Shown: positions 46,349-58,500 of the stretch, in pieces
How positions within the stretch are numbered: position 1 is the first letter of the stretch
Layout of the letters: each line of letters begins with the position of its first letter
Source of the DNA: Acanthaster planci
Lineage: Eukaryota > Echinodermata > Asteroidea > Valvatida > Acanthasteridae
Direction: 5' to 3'
Assembly: GCF_001949145.1 (NCBI RefSeq)
Contig: NW_019091539.1
Span: 144,378 to 208,377 of the forward strand
DNA length: 64,000 nucleotides
Program-made: the position numbers and the translations under genes
Notes under the pieces: model-generated
The model's input: only the letters and a program-made list of their open reading frames with translations
Database searches by the model: none
Told to the model about the DNA's origin: nothing

Positions 46349-47319
46349 CAGGACAAAGATTTGTTCAGGCATTTTGCTTGAACTAATCTTTGTGTACAAA
46401 CTGCATTTTAGTTTCTCAGTTGGGCATAAAATCATCCTGAAAATCATGAACCAAAGTTGTCACATTCCGACTTTGTTACTTGTATGTTCCAAGATACATG
46501 TAAGTTCCTGTGTGTCCTGAAAACTGCTCTTATCATTTGGTAACGTGCATGCATTGAATTTGTTTCTTTCTGTTTGAAGCATCAGCATAAATTTATTTTT
46601 CTATTGCATCAGCATCTCTTACAAGTTCAGAAATTGTTTTCTCTGTGAGGAAATGGAAAGATGTTTCACACTTATCAGTATGGCCTGCCACGTTGTCTGT
46701 TTGTGTTAAGAACTTCAACTATGCCTACAAATACAGTGTTCTATCAACAGTTAATTATTGATAGAACAATTAAGTTTAATGACACTTTATTACGGCTAAC
46801 TCAGTTCCAATAATATAATACTAAAATATTTTACCTTCCATTCAATTGAATATTCTGTTGTATCAAAGTCCCACAAAAGGAGAGATATAGTGTACCGGTA
46901 CATGTAGGGCTACATGTTTTTACCATAAAGTTAAAAGAAGGAAGATTAATTTTTGGCCTTAGAGATTCGAATATTCAAATATGTAAGTAATCTTACTGCT
47001 TCACACTTGATCGATGGCCCACCAATCTGATGAAATTAATTCAGGTGTTGTATTACATTAGTTATCCCACTTACTTTGAACAGGGTTTCATGAATACCTG
47101 GACAGTTTTTCTATTCCTATTGGTCGAAATATGTCATGTGACCGTGTACTTGTATTAACATTTGATAATGCCCAACCAGAAGTGATAATGCCTGTTGCAT
47201 AAAATCAAGCACTATTACGTAGATATGAGACAGTTTAATGAGTCTGATTGGTCAGGAGTCTGTGTTGCGCAACACATCACGAGTGCACCAAGTTCATTGG
47301 AACAGATTCTGTTGGACTC

Positions 47320-47470
47320 TATTCAAAAAGACTATACCATGAAATGGACAGGGGTGTTCGGGAAAATCAAGGTAAAATTTTAGAATAAAATTTCTGGAAT
47401 CCATCACATGTTAACTTCTTTTGACTCTCTGAATAAAAAGGTACTGGTATTTATGAATGGGAATAAATGT
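47320..47470 (+). repeat. Dispersed repeat N, copy 1
   Basis: ATACCATGAAATGGACAGGG, then GTTCGGGAAAATCAAGGTAA and CTTCTTTTGACTCTC recur at 63840-64000 with moderate divergence, in the same orientation. The family is not recognised. Confidence 0.65.
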
Positions 47471-50400
47471 ATGTTGGCTGGTCTTAAACGATGGAGGAAC
47501 TAACATCTGTGACCAGCTCAAGTGACTGAATGCCCATAATGTCCTTGCCCTGGTCTTCAACTTTTTTTCCCAAATCCTTTTTTTTTCTTTAAGCTGTAAA
47601 ACATTATGCAAATGGTGCCGGAAGCTAGCAATCCAAACCACACCTTCCCCCAAATTAACCTTTGTAATTGATCTGTAAATAACACAATACAGTGTATTTC
47701 AAAATAGCTGGAGCAAAATTTCCACCTTTTTTCTTTGTTACCATGTCTGGGCTAAACTATTCCAATCAGATCTCTACCCATGCCTGAACAACTCCCCTTT
47801 GACAACCAATCATTTTAGATGGTATCATTTTGCTGTGGCCGCCTGGGAGGGATAAAAAACAAAGACTTGTCAATCCTTGCATTCCTGAAAACAATACCTC
47901 GGTCTGGCCTGCAGTAAACTTTTACTCCTTAGTGCTCTCATGCTGCCAAACAAAAGGCATTGATGTCACTAATGGGACTTATCAATCATGGTAGCATTGT
48001 ACTCTGGCTTAGCTGAGTATCACATACATATTTTTATCGATGATGTGATGTACTGTATGTGTGATGTTACGAAACAGATTTGCAATTAAGGTAGTGTAGT
48101 GGGTGTAGCCAGACTGTGCAGGTTAACCACCAGGTGAGTCATATTCACCTTCAATAATTCAGAAATAGACAAAAAACTTGCAGTTTTCTTGTGTATGAGA
48201 GGACTAATGGGATTGTTACTGTTTACTTTGTTGACACCATAACTAAGCTATTTCAATAAGGTAGAATGTTTCTTTATCACGAAATCGAAAATCCGGAGTT
48301 TAAAATTCTTGCATCAGTCTGATCACACATGCACATGCTTAATCAATTTTCAAACTACTTTTTGAACCTTTTCTCCCAGATCACTTTGCTTGAGTTGGTA
48401 TCTTCGTTGCCATCATTTGTGTTGTATCGTTCAGCAATTGTTATGCACTGAATACTTAACAGCACACAGTGGACTTGGTAGCTTTTAAATACCTGTTTGT
48501 TTCCTTGAGCAAATGAGTTAGAGGAATGCTAGGCTGAACGATTGCTGTCCTGGGAGCCCAGCATTCTCTGGGGGACTGCAGAACCACAAATAATCCCTCA
48601 GCGGCTCTTGTTCAGGAATTTTGTTTTCTTCCCTGGAACCCCAAAAGATTGAGAGAAAATGGGGTTGGTATTGCTTCTCAGGATGTTTGAGTACAACAAA
48701 GAGGGAGCTTTAAATTTCATCAATATATTTATGTGACTTCAGAATTCTGAAATAAGTCACTGTTTAACATAAAAAAGAAGTTGTAATTCTTTACCTGCTG
48801 TGGATCGCATGCAGACTGTAAAAAAGGTTCATGTGAGAGATTCAGACCTCTCTTTTGTCGTGCCGCAGTTGTGCTTGAACATGGATGTAAAATTCTGCAC
48901 CCCGTACACTTTGGCTGTCCATAAATGCAAAGCAAAAGCGACGTCCACAATGTTAGATCACACACAGCTATCTAAACGCCAAGTAATAAATACTGGTCCT
49001 CTTTAATAGTAAAGGGGATATATGCATTTTTGGCAAATCATGACATCAACTTAAAGGGTGATATTTCTGCAAACCTTAGCTGCCCTTGCTACAGGAATAG
49101 TAGGCAATGTAAGAGGCCTATATGGGCTTCTTAGCTTGTATGACCAAGAAAGGTTTTGTTACATACATGTACGTGTGCCCCACATATATGTCACACACCC
49201 ACATGTATACATAAAATACAGATATTAGGGGGATCAAAAATGTTCTGACTTTCCTAACACAAGAAATTGTCCCCTTAATGCAGGGAGACAGGTTGGTAGA
49301 GCCAGGGAAGACATAAAACAAGATGGGGAGACAAGATTAAGTTTACAGCATTATATGGCATTCAGGGATGAGAGCAGCATAGCTAGGGACCGATTAGTAC
49401 CTACTTTGGGAGGCCCTTGCCTTGCAGTTGGCTGATAACGGCTTATGGTGATGAATAATACAGGGAGGGCCTACCTGGTAGCCATACATGTACATGTCTC
49501 CTTGCATTTAGAGCAGAGTGTTCATGAGTAATTTTTATATAAAATTTGCAGACCTGTAGGTTTTTTTTCCTGGACACTAGACACACAGACTTGAAGTTTG
49601 GGTCATGAACCACCAGAGCCAAACTTGAGTTTTTTTTATATGTGGTTGCATAGTAGAACTAATGTGCCTTTCCCAAGTTTTGCTCCGATGTTGTCGCAGA
49701 ACATTAATGAGGAGGGTTGTAATTTCCAGTAGTCAACACACATTACAGACCAAACTGTACCATTATACTACAAACCATCAGCAAGGGGTCTTGAACATGG
49801 ACAAGTTAGTTGTCCATGTCTCTGCCATTAGTAATGTTATTACAAGTTCCTCCCCAGGGAAGGGCCAAGATACACCCCCTGCTTTGAGCCCCAAGTTGCC
49901 CCAACACTGTTTGGCTGTTGTTCTTTTTGCCGATTCTGCTCTTTATTGCAGCAATAACTCAAAATTAGTGTCACTTTGAGGGCTCCCAGCGGAAAGGAAG
50001 TGGTCATAAATTAAAACAAAATTGTTGGTTGACGTTCAACATGTACAAGTGTATTGACCATGATTTTTTCCTTCCCAAATTGTTTAAATTCAGTTGTGTC
50101 ATTGTATGCAAAGTACCTGTGAGCTTTATTGTTTCAGGTTATTTCACAGACTTTGAATTGATACTAGTGCCGTACAATACGATCTTATGATGTTTTTCTG
50201 TGGACACATTTTGTTTGGTTTGGTATGATATACATGTACATTATACGTATGTACCCGTACGTGTTCAGCGTAAGTAAAATTTCTCATTGAAGAAGTCTTA
50301 CCAAATACGTGTATGCCTTACTTAGCATGTTGACTGCCCCACACAATTTCAAAGAGGCGTACCCATTTGTCAAGCACTGTACTCATGCACACTAATAGGA

Positions 50401-53400
50401 ACCTCTGAGGGGTTCATTTGAACATGAGCATTATCCCCCACACTACCAGCAGCATATTTTGTTGTGCTCTTTGGCGATGCCAGTGTATTCAGTTTATGTT
50501 ATAATTGCCTTTCATTTCCTACAAGTACATGTATACTCTTGGTGGCAGAATTTGGTACACACGTGACGACGAGTATACTCGTAGTCAGCAGTCAATGTGT
50601 TATACCCCATGTTTTTACTTGGATTTTTTTCTTTGGGGGGAAGGGATCTATTCATGAACTGATTGGAAAAGGTGGTAATTTCAGAAAGCTAAGATTGGTA
50701 TCCACCAATCTTTATGCTTCTATTAATGTACATATGGTGCCCAGCTCAGGGTATACACACATGTGTGATTGTGTCTAGGCTTCACCCTCTTCAGGGTACA
50801 GACCAGTAAATAAGCTGCCATAGACAACAGTGATAAATATCCCCACTTCAAATCAATCAGGAAAAATACAAGTTTCCTAGGTGTTGAAAACACATATCAA
50901 ATTAAAACTTACTTCCTCATGTTTCATTTTCCTTTCAATTTTTAGTGGTTAAACTGGTGAGTTTTGAAGATATTTCTCTCCAGAGAAAATCACCCCTCAA
51001 AACAGTCATGTGGCCCATCGCCATTTTAAAAATTGATACCTACACTCCATTGCAAAATAGAGCAATTAGGAGGGCCCCGATACTTTCAGAAATACAAGCT
51101 GGTAGTCTTGCCCGTGGATTTCATCCACCTTTTTAACAAACCACCCAGTCCACGTGCCACGAAACACTTTGAAAGCAGAGAATTTGACAGCCTACAAATT
51201 GGTCCGTGCAGGCAATTTTGGACCTAGGCCTATTTACTGGCCTGCAACCTTTAATCCTGCAAAATCCAGGGTGCCTCCCGATGGATGTTGAAGGAACTGG
51301 AAAGGAGGCTTGTCAACAAGTTTTCCCTGTGGTGCCCTCCCTATAAAATGCCCATTGTACTGCTAATACTATTCAGTGAAATTATTTTGTATCCAGTTTC
51401 CCAAATCAAATGTTGACATATGTGGCATTAACACACATGTGAGATGCTTTGCTAGGCCCAACTACCCTGTTTTTTTTGTTAACCTCTTGTTTCAGCAACC
51501 TGTTTTTACATGTGTTGGTTGGGGGTGCTCTACTATCCCACATCCAGCTGTAGCAATGGATTTTCTGGAAGTGGCATCGAGGGCAAACCGTCCCACAATG
51601 TCGGTCAGGAATCCAGACTAAGTGGGCCTTTTTCATCACATCACTTGAGTGTCGCCAAGAATTCTTGTGTAAATAATTGACGTCCTCGAGACCATCACGC
51701 GAGGCATCCGGAAATCCGAGCAATCTTATCCGTTTAAGCACTTAATCCGTGCAAGTTGTATTTGTAAGCACCGTCACCAAATACCAAAAATGCTTTTTAC
51801 AAAAATGTGCTGGCATTCTCAAGTCGGAGGTATAAATTGGATTTTGGAAAACAAACCTTTCAACAAGTAAATGATCAGTAGAAAACAATCTCAAGAGATA
51901 AATAGAAAGATCATTCTCGCAAGATCTACTCAGCTTAAAGAGCTGAAGCAGGAATGTTGAATGCATTAGAGGTTCAAAACTTGCCTCCTCAAAAACAAAG
52001 CCCAAACCTCCAATAATCTTCAGCAAACAATGCCATTCTTTGAGGTCCTTGAAGTTGATAACCTGGCTGAAGTACCAGTATGAAGGAGAAAAAAGCCTTC
52101 CAGCATGCTTTAAAAATCACTTTTACCTCTTGTTTTTTTACAGTGCCTTTTCCATTGAAGGGTGTACGAGGGCCAAGTTTTTCTGTGATAAAAATCTGAT
52201 TTCAGATAAAATGAAATTCCCATTGAGCATTAGGTATTGGGTTATATTGAGCTGCCGTACTACATGTAGTTTTCCAACAGTTTCTCCATTTTCAACATTT
52301 TACTTAGTAGGCTTCATCCATTCTTGTTTACAGCTGTTAAAGTTGCCATCTAATAATTTTCAGTTTTTACAATGAGCTGAAGCAGATGACATAATGAAAC
52401 AACTGAATTCATTTTCATTCTGTGTTTGAATTACCCGGTAGGTATCAGTCTGAAGACATAAGCAGTTGTCCAAAAGGTGGCCATGAAATTGTCTTCCATA
52501 GTGCTCATTCCATCAAGAAGAATATCCACGGATTGCACCTGCATAAAATATGACATACCAACGGCATGTTAATCTCCAATTTGATGCGTGCATAATACAC
52601 TTACAGAGTTTTCGAGCTGACCAATATACATTCATAAATTTTATGTGCAGTAAAATAATGAGCGTCCAGCTAGCATGCCTTGAATAACTTCCTAGATTTG
52701 GCATTCTTTGCCTTTTCCACTTGTCCCTTTGAGGTGCTGCACTTTCTACCTTTCCCCTTCCATTGAACCTGACCCTCTCCTTTGAAGGGCACACTCTTTT
52801 TGAGAAGTCCCAGGTATCCCTAGCTAATATGGTAGGGGGTAGGAGGGGAGTACATGTGTCACTGCCTGCTTGCTGGACTTTCCCCTCTCTTGTATAGGCA
52901 CCTAACTTCATACCTTGCTCACAGTGATTGATCACTTCTTCAAAGTGGTTCAAACACCTGGGGATGATTTACTGCTGTGATTCTTCAAGACTTCAACCTT
53001 CCTTGTATCTACTGATGAAAACCTTGACCAATAAATTGTGCAAGTGCTATTTATTCTATTAAAATAGGGAAAGGCGGGCATGGAGTATAGGATGATTGTT
53101 ATATATGTACTGCAGGGAAGGCAAGAGATGGGAAGGTTGGTCGGAGACCAGTTAATTGACTGAGCTTTTTTAGTTTGCAGAAATCACTGCTTGTATGGCG
53201 TCTTTAATCATGCAGTTAATAGGCTTATCTTGCCCATTTCAATGTACATGTATAGTTTGATTAATTGCATTGGCCAATTGTTTTCCATTCACTAATTTAA
53301 ATGTGACATTTAACCGACAATAATGAAGAAAAGAACAGTTTGTCTTGAGATAGTCAAAAGGAAACAGACCATTCCGCCACCCCCTGAAAAAAAAATTGTG

Positions 53401-53786
53401 CATGACGAAGCATCTTACAATGCATGTCATCCAAATGCACCTTAAAGTACTGGTAAGCCAGCTGTCTTAATGTTTATACCTTTTTTTGGGGGGGGGGTTA
53501 TTCTTGGAATGTTAGAAATTTTTTGGTTCAAACCAATTTTGGTTATTCCCTTGTATCTTCTGAAAGGAAGACATATATTTTCACACAGTGGCTTTTCATT
53601 AATCAAATACAAAAATTTAACAAGTCATCTATCAATTCATTTAGTAATTAGTCAACAAAGCCTGTGTACATGTACTGGTACATGTACATGTAAATAAACA
53701 GTTTAGCCTTGTGGCCATTTTATGAAAAAATAGTTAAGATTATATAAGTATGTTCCTTCCTTTTTCTTTGCATGGTAATCTATTAG

Positions 53787-54910
53787 AGATGGTCAGAGGT
53801 ACCCGCAGATGGAATCTTCTGTCTAGATGTTAAACAGTGGTCTCAACATTCAGGGCTGCCTATCCAGGTGATGCTGTTTCCATGGCAACAAGATGCAGTT
53901 TCCTCATCAGGGAGTGTTTTTAGTCCTACCGTTTCAGATGAACTCAAAGAAGCTGTCTCCAATGGAGACCTCCTATCACATCTAGAGCCACATAATAGCA
54001 ATTTTTTGGGCCAAAGTTTGAATCCTGATCTCAGCTTTGACATCATGACGGAAGGTGTAAAGAGTCCAATAGCTCCAATGAATATGTCAGTTCCAACTAA
54101 GACTGAGGAAGAGCTCTTGTCCTTGTGGGGAGAACAAGTTAAGTTACAGCTTCTCAAAAATTGTCCAAGGGAGATTCTATTAAAGGGGAGTGCATGTTCC
54201 ATGGAAATGGATGACCTGCACCATTTTGAAGGAATAAGAATATTTGATGTAAGCAAAAGTGTCTTACCTGGAGGGAGTATATCAGAATTGTTACCTCACA
54301 AAATGGAGCATGAGTTGGCCAGAAATTCTGACAAGTCAGACAGCCAGTTGGGAATCGATTCAAACCACAGAATCGCACAACCCCCATCCCGGGACCAAAT
54401 TCAAGAAAATTTGCCTTCAGCCATGACAAAGCCTTCTGCAGTTACAGACTGTGCTCGTCAAGATGTGATCGGAGAAGAAGATGCCTTGCCAAGACAGGAA
54501 TTAAAGCTTGGAAGGGAGCCTAGTGAAAGGATCAGGGATTGCTTAGCATCAATCAGTGTGTTTGAGTGTGAGATGATGAAGGCTGTCACTGGATTGATTA
54601 AAATCCTACAGGAGTCTGTGAAAAGGAGGGTCTTCAATCTTCCTCGTCCCCGTAGAAATGACAATCTCCAAGATCCACATTTGTCACCGTCCTCTCACGA
54701 CAGCATCTTCAATTGGCACTTAGATGTGCATCCTGTTTCAGTGACAAGACAGGGGTGTTCCCCTATCCACAGCGAGTCAGATTCAGAGTTTAAAGTGAAA
54801 CGCAGTGACAGTCAAGATGCAGAGCGCCCCCACTGGCAGTGCCACAGTAGGGTAGCCATTTTATTCTCTGGAGGGATTGACTCCATGGTGATAGCAGCCT
54901 TTGCTGACAG
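53787..54910 (+). CDS. ASNSD1: ASNSD1 exon 5 (long linker and start of synthetase-like domain)
   Basis: 1124 bases, residues 187-560 plus two bases of the next codon. The acceptor is ATCTATTAG and the donor is GTAATG. It opens RWSEVPADGIFCLDV, against human QWQEVPASGLFRIDL, and closes the GATase-II domain. A long polar stretch (about 210-450) has little to align. Then MKAVTGLIKILQESVKRRV matches human MKEVIQQFIDVLSVAVKKRV. The exon ends VAILFSGGIDSMVIAAFADR, with the SGGIDS ATP-pyrophosphatase loop at 547-552, where asparagine synthetases bind ATP. ASNSD1 is conserved, but its reaction is not established as far as I know. The linker is about 200 residues longer than I recall for vertebrate ASNSD1. 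The minus-strand frames here are shadows. Confidence 0.95.
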
Positions 54911-55447
54911 GTAATGAAGTTTTTGAGCCACTTTCCAGAAAGGTGGCAAGGGATTCCAGTCACAAGCAGATGCTGGTTACCTTGTCTAAAGTTCACAAGC
55001 TCCCTCAAGCAATGTTTACAATACATGCATGATGGCAAAATCCCCAGCGTGAGCTGCATCATCTGACGAGCTTTTGCACTTCTTATGGTGTATGTGGAGC
55101 CTAAAATAGATGTGAACGTAGCCTGCATTCCCACGACATGTTCTCTGTTTGCCCTATAATAGTGTGTCACTGAAAATCCTCAGATCCCCTCCAGTCGGTT
55201 TCCCTTCTGAGTGAGCAGAAATGTAGAATTTTCTTACTTCCAGCAAAGTACAGTATACACAGTGAGTTTATGTTGAGCCACTTTGGACAGTGAATTGAAA
55301 TGGAGGCAAATAGAGATTTAATTTACTTTCCGTCTGCCACAAATTTCTTCCTGAAGATACACGTAGATCCGTAAATAAGCATGTACATTTTTATATGAAA
55401 GCTCTTTTCAGAGATCAGTATTAATCGTGTCCCTCAATCGTTTCCAG

Positions 55448-55552
55448 GTGCATACCTAAGGAGGAATCTGTTGACTTAATCAATGTGGCTTTCCAGCAGC
55501 TACCAAAAACATCAGGCAAAACTTCAGCAGACAGGGAGAACCAAGAAGAAAG
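55448..55552 (+). CDS. ASNSD1: ASNSD1 exon 6
   Basis: 105 bases. The acceptor is CGTTTCCAG; its first base completes the AGG arginine codon left by exon 5. It encodes CIPKEESVDLINVAFQQLPK, against human HIPLDEPIDLLNVAF, and ends in a polar DRENQEE stretch before donor GTTAGA at 55553 (phase 2). The remaining synthetase-like domain (VPDR, WNFVE and TVLDDS motifs in human) was not found to the right and probably lies past 64000. Read-through of the donor gives a frame into intron and is not meaningful. Confidence 0.93.
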
Positions 55553-58500
55553 GTTAGATTCGCATAAGTCTAAAAAGCTTCCTTTTAAGCTTTTTTCTCA
55601 CTGGTTTTGTGATACAGAACTAGTCAAAATCATCAGACTATCTGGCAGAGATGAATGGAAAATCGTTTCAAAAATTGTTAATTTTAGCCCATACATTTGC
55701 AAATGCTTGGTACATCAGTACTATGAAACTATTTCCTTTTGTTTGCTGGCATTGTGTTTACCACCACATTTCAAACATCCAATACATGTACATGTAGGTG
55801 TGAACAGAGATTGAAAGGAAACAGTATTTGGGAATAATTGTCTACTTGAACTTGTCATGATTATTCTTTCTAGGAAACAGAGCACTTGAATGCAAAATAT
55901 AGCTGTATATGCAACTTGGGAATGAAGGAAAAGTTGAAATGCCCAATACTTTGAAGATTTAGGGGATTGTTTATTATACAACTATGGTGTTACTATTGTA
56001 AAAGAATTTAACATGGAAAGGACACGGGTACTAAAACATTAATGTTCTTTGCATTGGTTCATTACCGGTAGCTTGCAGTCAACTTGAACAAGTCCCCATA
56101 GGAAGCTTGATAGATATGTAGTACTAGTACATGTTTTAAAATTGTCATCAAGTCAGATTTTGGGTTGAACAAAAGAAGTTTGACAGAAGAGATTTTTGAT
56201 CCTCAACTTGTAACAAGCTGTTCCATCTAAGTGTTGCCATACGGTCTGCAGGAAGGAGGGTAAACTACATCTTGAGTCTTTTTTTTTTTTGAGTTATTTT
56301 TTAAAGTACTGGTAGGAATAAGGCATTTGATGGCAATTGACCAATTGGCTGTGATTTAGTGCCTAGAATGGTCTTTCGTATACTTTAGTTTATATTTAAT
56401 ATGTACATATAATTGTATATTCATCACATTTGGCTCATTTGACCAATCCCATTCATTCAGCTAAACCAGCGACTCATCTGACTAATCCATTTGACTAATT
56501 CCATTTCTCATTTACATGTACTTACACATTTACATGCAGACTCCTAATTAAGGACAAAGTTGCAACTTTAAAATCCCTCACCAAACAAGAGCATGTAATT
56601 CAACATCTCTGAACCCCATTTCCCATGTTTGTTTTAAAGTTTTCAGGAAAGCATTCCATCAATTTCGAAAATGCACTCACAAACAAATGCATGCACGTAA
56701 GTGGAACACTGCATGTGCGTCAAGATGTGACATTACAACATATATCACACCCTATTTCCCAGGAAAATCTCTGCAAGAGCACCCACCCCCTCACTTTTTT
56801 TTTCTCCTTATCTCTTTCTTGATGGTCACGCAAAGTACCTTCGGAGAACATGCAATGCAAAGAATGTATGTGTGGGATCTCATATTTCGACACGTGCGTA
56901 CTGATGATACTGTCAAGCCGGTTCCCGGTGCGGTAGTCCGTCAGACAATGCCAAAACCGGATACCGGTACTTATAGCGTGTGTCTTGGGTGCTGAGACAG
57001 CCTGGTATTAATGTGCTGAATGTTTTCAGGTTATGACCTGGTGGTTCATATGCTGGAAGTGATGGGGTCATAGACAGTATGAGAGACAAGTGGGAAAAGG
57101 GGGAGGCTTGGAAAACAGCTGCTGAACAATGGGGAATATGATTAATGAGGATTTCTCTTTCCATCTGGCCCATTATTGGCTTTCAAGTTGAAGGGGTAGG
57201 CTCAATTTAAATCTCACTCGGCTGGTGCCTGGCAAACTACTTACAGTGTGTATTTTTATGCTCTCTCCAGATTTTGTTGCATTAGCATCCTTCAATCTCA
57301 AAGAGCTTGTTTTTCAATTTTATGTACATGTGTCTCCTTTCAAACTATGCAAGAGGATCAGACTTCCTTAAAGCTTAGTATCTGTAAAGGTTTAGTGAAA
57401 ACGTTTAGTACGGAATAAGTTGTTTGATGCCAAGATGCATTCTAGCATATGACATTTTGAGAGATTGTTAAGTCCAGATTGCCATTGTGCCCAGACATAA
57501 TTAAAACTACTCACTGCAAATAATACTTCGTGAATCTCAGCCCCACCCTCCTATCTGTGAAGAATACTTGTCACATGAAAATGAAAGCTTTTAACATAAA
57601 TTTATTGTTGCCCTGTCTCTTGTGGAACAATTTCAGAATCAGAGTCTTATTGTGCTGTGATCATGTGATGTTTACTTCATTCCTTCCTGTCACATGATGA
57701 GATCATGTTTGCAACCATACAGAAAACATGCTCACATCAGGTTAAGAAATATAAAATTCAGTGCCGACATGGGAAGACAGTTCCAAACCATGGTCTAGCC
57801 TCGCATTCAGAATTACCTGAAGCTTGTTAAAATAAAGCTTCAAACTAAAGTGGCCTCAAGTGCCTTATTGTCTGTATTTGAATATGAATCAACCACTCCA
57901 TCTGGGAATGTTTCTGGAATGTACTGTCCTTTGGATTTCCGTTGTTTGAAAGATTTCAAACATTGATGTTATCCAGGTTGGCAATGATGTTATCCAGATT
58001 GCCATTTTGTCAATTAAGTCCTGAATATTTCTGCAAGGAATGATTGATTGAGAACTTATTAGCTGTTGGGTATCAACAAGCAAACCAGGCAGACAGAAAG
58101 TTAAAAAAACAGTATTGGTAGCCTGGGACAATGGCCTGGTTTTCATCACTTTTACAGTCGGCTGATGAAAGAATATGCCATTGCTTAGAAATGTTAAAGC
58201 TGAAGGAATGTTGAAACCATTTTGAAAGCCATTGTTATTCATGTTTTCCTTTGTACTGACCTGTCAGTGATGGAGTGTCTGTAATGTGTCAGTGGGTGTC
58301 AACTCTTGACTTGTCACACTTCTGTGAGGAATCTGTGAGCTTTCAAGTTGCCCTTTGCTTATTTGGATGGACCAGCAAGAAGTTGTTATGCTTTCAAAGC
58401 ACCAGAGAATGGATACCTTATGGTTGAAAATGTGATAAACAAGTCCTTAAAGGAGGTCTCAACTCAAAGACTACCCACAGTAATGACATCTTCTTTACAA

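Larger units (their letters stand above)
44533..53786 (+). other. ASNSD1: ASNSD1 intron 4
   Basis: 9.25 kb. It contains the hairpin element at 46028-46348, a dispersed repeat copy at 47320-47470 and several TACATGTA clusters (for example 49490 and 53660-53690). None of its open frames shows a recognisable motif with splice sites. Confidence 0.8.
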
